DNA of 64,000 bases, from NCBI GenBank assembly GCA_022496805.1, contig CM040090.1, positions 15,928,001 to 15,992,000 of the forward strand, given 5' to 3'. The translations under genes were made by a program, and so were the position numbers. The DNA is from Pohlia nutans. Its lineage: Eukaryota; Streptophyta; Bryopsida; Bryales; Mniaceae. Shown piece by piece: positions 37,101 through 46,689 of this stretch. Within the stretch, counting starts at the first letter, position 1, and each line of letters starts with the position of its first letter. A model generated the notes under the pieces. The model was given only the letters and a program-made list of their open reading frames with translations. It had not been told where the DNA came from and did not search any database.

Positions 37101-39503
37101 ATCATATTATAAATCAATCTGTCAACTGCTGAAACTTCGCTTAATCAGCCTATTTCCTTTAGGATCTGGCCTGGTTTACTTTCGAAAATTATTTTGTCAT
37201 ATCACTGAATATATGTAGAAAATTCGTGGATCAAGAAGCACAAACAGAGGGTGCTTCTGGAATTTCGTAGCAAACCAAGTGTGCATCTTTTTACTGGGGT
37301 TTCCTTCACTGAACAACCAGATTGCTTTCTAACAGCTCTGAATTAGGTTTAGTACGCTTGAGGGTACCTTTGAGAGCACTGGAAGAAGGTGTGTCCATGC
37401 CCACCACAATTGAAACATAAGCCTCTTTTCCGGTACTCTGTCATTTCAGCATCTGTAAGTCGTTTAAATCCATTTGGTCGATTCGGGTGATTGATACCGT
37501 CTACACGAGTATATAAGGCATAAGGGGGTTGCCTATCTGCTTTGGTGGGGGATGACTGCCTTGTTATGATTTTCCTTCTTTTACAAGGTAAAATTTCCCC
37601 TTCTTCAGCACACGTGTAAGCCCATTTCTCTGCCAACTTTATTGCCTCTAGCATGCTGGTAGGTTTTTTGGAACTCAGGTAGAAAGAGGGTGCCGGTTTC
37701 AACCCACCTATAAATCTTGAGACCTTCTCTGACTCACTCGAGTTCTGATGCTGCATCACTGGGGAAAGGAAATTGGCAACGTAACTGGGAATAGACCCAG
37801 TCTGTTTTAGGACTGCAATTTTGTCCTGAATGGTGAATCTGGCTTCAGCAGGAATGAATGTCTTCTCCATGATGTGTACAAATTGCTGCCAGGACAGAAC
37901 TGGAAGTTCTCGTCCTTCTTCAACATGTTTTGTTCGGTTGTACCACCAGTTGGCAGCAAATCCATCAAATAGAGTAGTGGCAATGCTAATTTTCAATCTA
38001 TCTGTCTTTACTTTTATCGAGTCAAGGTAATGTTCGACTTTGACTAACCAAGTGTCTAGTTTCCTCTTATCTTGAACGCCAACATAGCGCGGAGGAATTG
38101 TTGCAATGAATTTTGGCAGCATGTTTGTTAGGCTGACGATGAACTTCGCTTGTTCATTAACCTCGTATATTTGTAGCTCTTCTTCGTGATTCTTAAACCG
38201 GTCTTCATTGGCTGTTGCACTGAAATCAAGAATTTCATTCTTTGAAACCTTTGAGCTTGATGGAGGGCAAGATTGTTCCGGTGTTGCTCTTTTATCAGTC
38301 TGAATCGTCTTATGAGCCAAGGGTGCTTCACTGAGATTCTCTGCTTCAGGGACTGAAACTGAATACTCTTCTTTGCACTCCATCTGTAGAGTCCACGTTA
38401 GGCAGGACCGCTGTCACTTGTGGTTGGCTACTGGTGTTGATTCAGAAAATGCTGGCGCCTGGTATATCGGGTCTTGTGATGTGTGATACGTTTGAACTAT
38501 ATGATGCGTCCCTCGTCGATCTGTTGATAGGAGCCATTAGGCTGAAGGCAATCATGTGTTTCCAGCTCCTCGAGGATTGAAATTGGCATCTCCTGAATTT
38601 ATTTGCTGTCAAGTCATCTTGTGGAAGACGGTTCATTCGAGGTCATTACATTTGTTGCGCTTGGTGCAATTCTCTCAAGATGTGAACTCCGCCTTGCCTT
38701 TTGTCCATAGACCTGTCAGTAATCATAAATTTTCTTGAATTTGTTACCTTTTCTACGTGATTCCAGATTTCGAGACGAGTTTTTGTTCGTACAGAGAGGA
38801 CGTATTAGGAGTGCAATGCCTTAAAAGGACAATATCAATTGGACATGTCTTTTGGAGTGAGCTTATTACGTGAACTCAATCTAATGTTTGGTATCAGCTT
38901 CTTTGTGGTTTCGTGTGGTTTGTCAAGAGTCGCTTGGAAACCGAGTGACTAGGATCTTAATCGACTTCAGAAAGTAGATCTTGTCCCAGGATGAATGTAA
39001 GAGATATGAATGATTCTGATGGTCCTTCTTGTTCGATTTGTACAGATTTTACTCTTTCAGCCGCAGTGGCCGAGTTCAAAGGTCCCCAGATTCATGGAGT
39101 CGTGAGGTTTGCTCAAGTGAGTATGGAGCTGTTACGCGTGGAGGCATCCTTCAGCGGCCTTCCTCAAGGCTCTGTTGGGTGGTCTATAAACGAATATGGA
39201 GATCTCACTCGTGGTGCTGCCAGCACAGGTCAGATCTTTAGCGGCTCAGCAGGTGACTTGGGAGTTCTGGAAGTGAACAACGAGGGGGTCGCGGAATATT
39301 CTGGCACCAAAGAGAAGTTGCAAGTCAGAGATACGATTGGCCGTGCGGTGGTAGTTTACGGAGATACAGATAAATCAAAATCAGGTATCACGGCGGCGGT
39401 CATTGCCAGGAGCGCTGGTGTCGGTGAGAATTACAAGCAGGTCTGCCTGTGCGATGGCACTGTCATTTGGGAATCATCCAACAATGATTTCGTCAAGGCT
39501 TAG
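34179..39503 (+). CDS. CCS: Copper chaperone for Cu/Zn superoxide dismutase, plastid-type, 5 exons
   Basis: CCS delivers copper to Cu/Zn SOD and forms its disulfide, in cytosol and plastids. Exons: 34179-34273, 35112-35295, 35921-35993, 36238-36372, 39061-39503; 930 bp, 309 aa. Residues 1-90 are Ser/Ala/Arg-rich and fit a transit peptide. Domain 1 (from 94) has the copper-binding MKCEGC motif (C102, C105). Domain 2 is SOD-like: HGVVRFAQVSMELLRVEASF, then SINEYGDLTRGAASTG, then GRAVVVYGDTDKS. Domain 3 has the CXC copper-transfer motif VCLCDGTVIWE (C291, C293). The start chosen is the first ATG of the transit-peptide exon; an in-frame Met within exon 2 (AYPMAAGAAM) could start a cytosolic form. 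All junctions are GT-AG and in phase. Intron 4 (2.7 kb) hosts an antisense Gag-like ORF. Confidence 0.96.
34300..34780. repeat. Tandem array of a 90-97-bp unit in CCS intron 1
   Basis: GAGAATAATTTCTTTCTT recurs near 34319, 34407, 34504, 34592 and 34685, each followed by GATGAGCTTCAGTGAGAGTT- and GATTATTCATCAGGTTAGGA-like blocks. Copies are diverged by point changes and small indels. Confidence 0.9.
37349..38383 (-). CDS. Gag-like retrotransposon-derived protein, antisense in CCS intron 4
   Basis: An intact 344-aa frame starts at ATG 38383. Residues about 85-250 resemble the plant retrotransposon Gag domain: DTWLVKVEHYLDSIKVKTD, then FDGFAANWWYN, SWQQFVHIMEKTFIP, and later SEKVSRFIGGLKP and SMLEAIKLAEKW. 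A CCHC zinc knuckle CFNCGGHGHTFFQC is at the C terminus. This is Ty3/Gypsy-style Gag. No protease, reverse transcriptase or integrase reading follows within the intron, and no LTR pair was seen. Either it is the remaining part of a retroelement or a Gag gene retained on its own; the lack of stops over a kilobase is notable. Confidence 0.85.
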   Translation of the reverse strand: MECKEEYSVSVPEAENLSEAPLAHKTIQTDKRATPEQSCPPSSSKVSKNEILDFSATANEDRFKNHEEELQIYEVNEQAKFIVSLTNMLPKFIATIPPRYVGVQDKRKLDTWLVKVEHYLDSIKVKTDRLKISIATTLFDGFAANWWYNRTKHVEEGRELPVLSWQQFVHIMEKTFIPAEARFTIQDKIAVLKQTGSIPSYVANFLSPVMQHQNSSESEKVSRFIGGLKPAPSFYLSSKKPTSMLEAIKLAEKWAYTCAEEGEILPCKRRKIITRQSSPTKADRQPPYALYTRVDGINHPNRPNGFKRLTDAEMTEYRKRGLCFNCGGHGHTFFQCSQRYPQAY

Positions 39504-40575
39504 GTCGTTTTGCATGAGTAGGTTTTGCAGAGCTGCCATCTTGTCGAGTCCCATCTGGGAAAGCATGATAAGTTCCAAGTACGTGCTTGATGGAACACAC
39601 CAATTCGGCATCCCTGTTTGTGATGTTTTTTTTTGTAGTGGGCTAGAGTATAAGAGGGAGGTGTAATGTGCTTGTAGAGTTAATAAAACTATCTAGTGAT
39701 GGTTGTTCTAATTCTCCTTATGTCGGAATGTAAATTTGAACCCACTACTGACTAATAGGTTATCTTTGTGATGAGTGGTACGAGCGAGACAGAGTATTGG
39801 CATTGCTCCGTTGCTGGTCTCCATTTACAAACCAAGAACATGTCAGTCGTGGCTACCAGCTTTGGGATTGGAACAATAAGCACAAGTGTTAAAATTCATT
39901 TTATGAAAGTTTTTATGATCCAATCTGAATACCGTAGCCACATAGCAGGTTGGTATAGGACAAATTTCTAGAAATTAGAAATTTATTTTTCTACACTTTT
40001 CTTTCTTTTTAATGGTGAAAATTAATCTTGAAAAAGATTTACAGAGTTTCTTATTTGCCACAACTACCGTATGTATGAACTTGCTATGTGGGTACAACAT
40101 GGTAGTGCTCTATGTATATTTCAAAATGAAGTTTTAAGGACTCATGTAATGTAAGGGAATCTTATGGACTAGTGTTGTACTGATATTAAAGTCACGATAG
40201 TCATGAGAAGTGGACTTTAAATGAGTATTTGGAATAAACCATTGTCCTTGTAGGTGCCATACTACTTGAATAATGGCAGTAATCCATGTTTGTAGCTTTC
40301 AATTGTTTCCATTATTAGACTAGAATTCCTTTGAGCCCATTTGTTAAAAGATTTCAATGCATTAAACTATGTATTATTTGGATAATATATAAATAAGTTG
40401 CTAATCACAAGTGTCTATCTAGATAGATATGAAACAATTTATAATTTTTATATAGCTCTTTCAATACAATTCCTAGTATAATCTTCATTCAACAATTTCA
40501 AAATTTCATAATACCTATTTCCACATGTTACAATTCTATTAAACATAAGAAATATATCCCTTTCGAGTGATGAGT
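39504..40575. other. Non-coding, includes CCS 3' UTR
   Basis: No gene is recognised. The first few hundred bases follow the CCS stop codon; AATAAA at about 39681 is a candidate polyadenylation signal. Confidence 0.45.
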
Positions 40576-41124
40576 TTAACCCCTAAGTGATGGATCAACC
40601 ATTTTATGGTCTCTGCCCTTTTTTTATGGGCTGCCCGAAATAGAAAAAACATTTTTATAGAAAACAAAAAATACTTTGAAATAGGTAATCAAGTCTACTT
40701 TCCAACCCAATTTGAATCATGTCAATCCGAGTTAAACTCCACCCGGGAGAAATTTTCAAAGAAAAACACTTCTACATTTTCTAGTGTTAGAAAACTTACT
40801 ATTTGGGGAAAGTAATGATGTTCTCTCCGTTGAAAAATTTGCAATTTTTGATTTTAGAATAGAATGTCTAGTTTTAACAAATCATACAAAATTTCAAATT
40901 CTAAAAATAAAATTTGTGATTCTTATAAATATTTGAAGTTAAATGCTTCTAAATTCATTATGAGATGATAAAAAGCTATTTTTTGATATTTGACCGTATG
41001 GAAAATTACTAAACATCAAGCTCCTCATTTTCTCTTTTGGACCAAACTTCATCAAAGTTGAAGAAGTAATTTTTTATAACACATTTATGTTTTGCCCTTA
41101 CCCCCTCTGTCATTTAGGGGTTAA
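40576..41124. mobile_element. TTAA-type element, 549 bp
   Basis: It runs TTAACCCCTAAGTGATGG to CTGTCATTTAGGGGTTAA. Only the tips match other members; the interior is AT-rich and unique here. Confidence 0.8.
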
Positions 41125-41344
41125 CATGTTACTTTTACTTTTATCGTATGTTTTGTTATATTTAATCTTGTGTATTTTTGACTTTCAATTTACTATCTAT
41201 ACATTAACCTTTGAAGGAGGTTGCCTACCAAAAAGTGCTGCAAGTGTTCTTCTGAATGGTATTTCACCGAATGGTATTGATAGAAATGACAAATATTGAA
41301 AGTGAAGCTTGGAATGTGAATTAAATATACAATTTTTTTTAATT

Positions 41345-41580
41345 TTACCCGTAAAAGACCAAGAAGTTCAAATTGGGCCTCGTATTTTTTAAGCAGTTTT
41401 GAGTAGGTTCTATGTGAACTTCCTTTGTTCAAATTTGTTTGTTTCTTGACCATCATATGCATTATTCTTCACTGATTCCAGTGATACAAAATTTAGTCTC
41501 ATTTGAATTATATATTAAAAAATATGATTAGTTGAATTTTTCATTTTAAAATTATGAATCCTTGGTCCTTTTGGGGTTAC
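41345..41580. mobile_element. TTAA-type MITE (subfamily B), eroded ends
   Basis: TTTACCCGTAAAAGACCAAG and CCTTGGTCCTTTTGGGGTTAC are changed versions of the family tips. The interior (GGGCCTCGTATTTT, AGCAGTTTTGAGTAGG, TTCACTGATTCCAGTGATAC) is that of 59483-59710. Confidence 0.75.
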
Positions 41581-42339
41581 TAATATGTGGAGCAAAAAAA
41601 AGATATGGTTACGCCGGAGTGATTAGCAAATTATCTTGGTCTATAAAGCCAGACTTCCAGGTACCGGTGGTGAGTACTGAAAAGCTGGAAGCTACTAATT
41701 CACTACCAAAACGGTTGAATCTAAAAGTTTGTTTTCCATTCCTACCAAAATGAATGGAGTTTGGGTCACTGTCTGGGAAGAACTCACAGTCAGTTACAAG
41801 TCAGCCGATTAATTTTTGGAAATGGCTGGTTGATTTTCAAGAATAGAGGCAAAACACCGAACCAAATGTCTAAAAAATAATTATAATTTAGTATTCATAG
41901 ACCAAATATACGGGATATAATCTTTAAAAACCGGTTGCTTTTGGAAAATAGAGGACATTGACTGGTTGCCTTTGGAAAATAGAGGACATTGACTGGTTGC
42001 CTCAAAAACTTCCCGAACAGTGGTTTGGGTGGTTCTTGACACCTCATTTCTTGTCTTGTAGAAGCTTTCAGTTGCCTGATCATTACATCGAAGCTTGCCA
42101 GAAGGCCAAACTTCCATGTATAGGTAGTCAGTCCCAAAAGGTGGAAGCTTCACCAAAATCAGTGGAAACACAAGAGAATCCAAGAGTACATTCTTCATTT
42201 GTATTGAAATGGGTGGAATATGGGCGGTTCTTGAGACCTCATTTCTTGTCTTCTAGTGCCTTTCACCCAAACGATCTTCACATGGAAACCTGTGCTAAGG
42301 GTTTCTTTCTATGTAAATTGGGTGGATGGAAATTGCATA
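41581..42339 (+). other. Unassigned repeated reading frame region
   Basis: A 132-codon frame at 41958-42356 contains two related segments, FGWFLTPHFLSCRSFQLPD and YGRFLRPHFLSSSAFHPND, about 60 residues apart. A 34-bp direct duplication (TTTGGAAAATAGAGGACATT...) precedes it at about 41938-42005. The frame opens in that duplication without an obvious promoter, and the upstream part is broken by stops. It looks like a fragment of a duplicated gene or domain. The PHFLS pattern vaguely recalls plant B3 domains, but I cannot assign it. Confidence 0.35.
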
Positions 42340-42419
42340 CTCCCTTTGTTCTATAAAAGATGATGAAAACAACTTTGCTACAAAGTAGTTTTCATCATCT
42401 TTTTATGGGAGAGAGGGAG
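42340..42419. mobile_element. 80-bp fold-back Stowaway-like MITE
   Basis: CTCCCTTTGTTCTATAAAAG and the inverse of CTCCCTCTCTCCCATAAAAA are joined through the paired arms GATGATGAAAAC and GTTTTCATCATC. TA borders both sides (42338-42339, 42420-42421). The transcript would form one hairpin. Confidence 0.85.
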
Positions 42420-43982
42420 TATAAGAATATAAGATAAGAATGAAATGACTCCATGAAGGTGATTCCTCATCATTAATTGGCCATCGGCGCCAACCAGTAA
42501 AGAGGTCCTAAGAGGGTATTCCTTGCGTGGTAGTGAGCTTGGCAAAAAATTAGTTTCATTGATCTTAGCACGTCCAACAACAGTTGTTTTCTACTCACCA
42601 AACTTATTTCTCAATGATAAAATACTTTTTATGGTGTGGAGTTTGACATTTGCACACCAAATATTCAATATAGCGAGGGGTGATTCTCACATCAAGCATT
42701 TTGTCCTATTCTCTGACAAGACTATACTTACACTTTATAAGGTTAAGTATAGTAAATTTATCCTCCGTCATTACGATTGTTCCATGTAGTGACAAAAATT
42801 ATATGTAATTAGTTGATGTACTCTATTCCAAGCACACGTGGTGGTTGTTGTTGGAGAAGTTTTTATTTCTCACACACATCTTACATGTGAACTTGGTGCA
42901 CAATGAGCAACGCCTAGGCATTTTTTAAGAGGGCATTGTGTGAAATAAGACTCCTTCAACTCTTGGAGGGGTTGCCGCCTCATGGGTGCGCGTCTCATTT
43001 TGCACAGTTTCGCAGTGTCATTCGTTGCACTACTAGCAAAGGCGTCACTTCTCACTCAGAACAATGTTAGAGTTCATCGTACAGACTTGTCCTACATAAC
43101 AAATTGCACTCACTAAGTCTTGAGAGCTTAGGCAGTAAGTGTGAAGTGGCGCCATTTGACTCAGCTAAGATAAGATGTCCTAAAACTACCACCTCTCCCA
43201 ATTATGATATGTAGAGCTTTCTTCGGACTACCACAGTTGAGACTCAAAACCACCAATTTCACTATTCAAGTAAACCAATGGCATGTCAAGCATTGCAAAG
43301 AACTAGTGGTGGTTTTGGGTTAGCTCATGAGCGGAATCTAAGAACAACAAAGTGTGAACTTAGGAAATTGGTATGTGATGTATAGGTTAGAGGTTACTTT
43401 CCACTTTGGAATTTTTTATAAATTGACAAATACGAATTAGATGTTGCAAATTTTTGCAATCCTCATCAAAACCTATTTCAAATGCGGTCATATTATTTTT
43501 TCAAATTTAGCACTACCAAAAATAGGCCAAATTGCTTAAGTTGTTGGTTTTAGGACAATCAACCATAGCAAGTGAAAAGCAACCCCTTCTTGTATTCTCC
43601 TTGTAGTGTCAGTGGGGTCTTCTGTACTAAGGTAGGACCTCCTAAAACCATCAACTTAAGAAATATGACCTCATTTTTTCAAGGTTATTTATGAGAAATA
43701 GTTTTTGGTAATTTGGAAGAAGATTTCTCACGGAATGCACAAAGTTTTGCAATTTAATTCCCAATATTCAAATCGATACAAATTTTCAAAGTGGAAAGAA
43801 CTTTGTCACCCAAATCAGACCTTTAGGTTTCTCTATGTCCACACCTTGTGGTACTAATTTTCACTTATAATGATACCCAAAACCACCCACTATTTCTTCG
43901 CAATGCTTGGCATGCCATTGGTTTACTTGGATAGTGAAATCGGTGGTTTTGAGTCTCAACTGTGATGGCAATAAAGAAGGTC
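42420..43982. other. Non-coding, decayed repeats
   Basis: No gene is recognised. CCTAAAACYACCA and its inverse GGTGGTTTTGGGT recur near 43180, 43310, 43540, 43640, 43870 and 43945, so several overlapping fold-back repeats are probably present, but their ends could not be separated. Confidence 0.45.
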
Positions 43983-44287
43983 TAAGGTAGAGGGCTCTAA
44001 ACGTGCCCGATAGTTCTAAACCCACACTCTACCAAGGACGGGCATTTTGAAATTCTAGATGTATCCATGGTGAAGAGCACTACTTTAGAGCCCATGTCAT
44101 TTCAACTTTAGAAATTCATAACTAATCTTAGGAACATTCAAAATTTTTGATTCAAAGTATGTTGGTCTTTGTTTGGATTTGTCTTCGAGTAAAAAATCAT
44201 GCTCAGTTCTCCCTGTGTCTTCATAAATTCACAGCCCTTAAATGTCATAATTGTAGGGGGTGGGTGGTTTTAGGACATCCTACCTTA
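43983..44287. mobile_element. MITE with TAAGGTAG ends
   Basis: It runs TAAGGTAGAGGGCTCTAAAC to TTAGGACATCCTACCTTA, 305 bp, the inverse of the copy nested in the hAT element at 16816-17096. Confidence 0.8.
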
Positions 44288-44327
44288 TCACTGAATCTAA
44301 ATTAGTGGAATTTGCAACTTCATTACA

Positions 44328-45274
44328 TTAACCCCTAAATTTCCTTGTGTTTTTGGGAGCTTGAAACCTCAAAACTGCGATTTTCTACCTCTATGTACTC
44401 CCGGGGATGTGAACCAAGTTTTTTTACTTCTTTTAGAATTCCAACCGTAAGATCTTGTACCTAAGCCTATTCATAGCTACTGTTTCAAAAATTGACCGTT
44501 GGATGTTTATCATTTGCAAGATCATAACATCCAAAGTTTGTGCAAAAGTTTTTCGGGGCATTGCTTGGGAGGCATTGTCTCCATAGTGCAAAGGGGGACT
44601 TGAAGATTGTTACTCCAAACATTTTGCTCAAATTTTTTTCCATGTAGATAACTAAGTTGGGTACGCTCATGCAAAATTTTAGAGACTCATTACGCGTTTC
44701 AAACCTTCATCCAAATTAATTTCCGGAAGTAGGTATAGAAATGGCAATTTGGTGAAACATGCATCACATTAATTGTATTTGATTTTTGGAAAAAATGAAC
44801 GGTGATTAGGTACCTCTATGATTTTATAAATTTTAGGCGAAATTATTTTTAAAAAATTTCAAAATCTCAAATTTTGACAAATTTCGAAAGAAATGGATGT
44901 GAAATTACAAAAAACCTTGGAGGTTGCTGTTCTTTATTTTGGAGGCTGCCCTTGTCAAGCCAAGAATATAATTAACATGGGTCACTTCAAATTCTGAGCC
45001 TAAATGTGGTGAAGAGCATGTCTCCAAAACAAAAAATTGAAAAAAAAATTATAATAAAAAGTTTTTTTCTGCCCCAGTTGGACTTGAAACCAAAAATTTC
45101 AATAAAAAAATTATAAAATCCGAATTTGACTTTGTAATTTTTACCCCACACACATTGTATGTATGACCACGCCCACGCCAAATTATAGTCTAAAATTCTT
45201 AATTTAGACCTTCCATCTAAGCTGCCCGAACCAGCAAAAAGCCATTTTGGCTTTTAAGGGCCTTTAGGGGTTAA
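44328..45274. mobile_element. TTAA-type element, 947 bp (largest in window)
   Basis: It runs TTAACCCCTAAATTTCC to AAGGGCCTTTAGGGGTTAA. The interior is AT-rich and has no transposase reading frame; the longest frame is under 100 codons. Confidence 0.75.
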
Positions 45275-45278
45275 ATAC

Positions 45279-45617
45279 TGTATTTAGTGTGAGGTGATGA
45301 ATAATGTGCTTACCCCTACTACTTGTCTAACACTAATTGTCAATTTGTGGGTAATTAGTGTTGGCGGCTGCATGCGTCGCCATCTCTCTTCGCAGTCGCC
45401 ATTTGCACTTTCAGTTTTTCCATCTAAACTTTCATCTCAAGTTTTATTCCTTACTCACACTAAATATCCATATCTCAAAAGATCACAATGTCGAAACGTT
45501 ACTATTCTTCATAAATAGTGTGAGAATTCACATTTAGTGTTTTACAAAAGTAGGTTCTTTGATATTTAGAGTGATGTTCGCAATTACAGTGCCTCACACT
45601 AAATACACTATTTAGTG
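45279..45617. mobile_element. MITE with TGTATTTAGTGTGAGG ends
   Basis: The left end ACTGTATTTAGTGTGAGGTG and right end CCTCACACTAAATACACTAT are inverted repeats of about 20 bp. A second TTTAGTGTGAG / CACACTAAATA pair is seen internally. It lies directly beside the TTAA-type element ending at 45274. Confidence 0.75.
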
Positions 45618-45885
45618 TAGTTGGAGTTTGACTGAGGTCAATGGCTGAACAGCCGCCATGACTGTAAAGTGAGTCTGCCAAGGCGAACTAACTTCGAAGA
45701 GACAGCGCCTACTTATGCCAACATTCGCTGAAATGTCATGCAGTTATTAATATCAAACTCCGTCAACAGTACTTTTTAGAGTGCTTCAGTTGCAAATCTC
45801 ACAACGAATGCACTTTGAGTAATGCATCTACACCACGGTTGAAGTGTGACTAACTTATTTGGATTGCCTGTTTGAACAGTACTTA

Positions 45886-46248
45886 GGGCCGTTTCACACT
45901 ATGGCCGTCAAGTCGAGAGACCGTGGGAATTGAGAGTCCAAACTTTGTTGAGAGTCCAAAGAAATCTACTGAAAATAGGCATAAAATATAGTTTTCATTT
46001 TTTATGAAAAGAAATCGACGGCCTCTCGATCATGGTGACGGGTCTTGCAAAATGTAGGACCCAAACGAGAGGTCGAGAGGCCGTCACCTTGGTAAAAAAG
46101 TGTTGCCATGTAAGCATTTTGAAGGTCCACGGCCTTTGGACTTTGGCCTCTAGTGTGAAGGGTCGAGAGGCCGAAACCATGGTTTCTTGCAATTTGATTG
46201 GTGGAAACCGACGGACTCTCGACCTTTGGCCATAGTGTGAAACCCCCC
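45886..46248. mobile_element. Tourist/Harbinger-like MITE with TTA duplication, upstream of GDSL gene
   Basis: The ends GGGCCGTTTCACACTATGGC and GGCCATAGTGTGAAACCCCCC are inverted repeats flanked by TTA (45883-45885 and 46249-46251), the PIF/Harbinger target-site form. The interior has repeated GGTCGAGAGGCCG words in both directions. It ends 442 bp before the GDSL start codon. Confidence 0.85.
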
Positions 46249-46611
46249 TTAGCATGCCTTCTCGTGATCGAGTCACCACGCAATTCAAAAGGCTCTTTTC
46301 TTCCAGTATGCTGATGACACATCACCAAAAACTGAATATAATATAACTTATGCTAATCAGGACCGGCGTGGACTGTCGAGTGACCGACAGATATTTAGTA
46401 AACACACTCAGCTGGGTTGACAAGGTGAGCTTCGCGGCACCCAATTGTTCAAACATCGAGTCAAGGTTCCCTCATTCCAGGAGCTGATTTTTTCTCTCAA
46501 TTCAAATGGGGCTCTGAAGTTTCTTCTCTTTTTGCAATGAATCTTTACCGCCAGTTTCGAGCAAGTTTCGGCAGCCTTGTGTGACCGTACCTTTGGGACC
46601 TCACTGCTGAA

Positions 46612-46618
46612 TATATAA
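46612..46618 (+). promoter_or_regulatory. TATA box of the GDSL hydrolase gene
   Basis: TATATAA lies 78 bp upstream of the ATG, putting a start site near 46642, a normal plant spacing. Confidence 0.55.
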
Positions 46619-46689
46619 CCAAGTCCACTCTCAGGATAACGATCTAGAATTGAACTAACAATATTGAGTGAACTATAGTGGACTGAGGA

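Noticed and set aside
38886..38900. TGGTATCAGCTTC as a retroelement primer-binding site
   Set aside because: It lies on the plus strand whereas the Gag-like ORF is on the minus strand, and no LTR ends adjoin it.
41581..42356. Plant B3 DNA-binding domain protein
   Set aside because: Only the PHF and LP words are suggestive; the B3 core pattern is not met and stops break the upstream frame.
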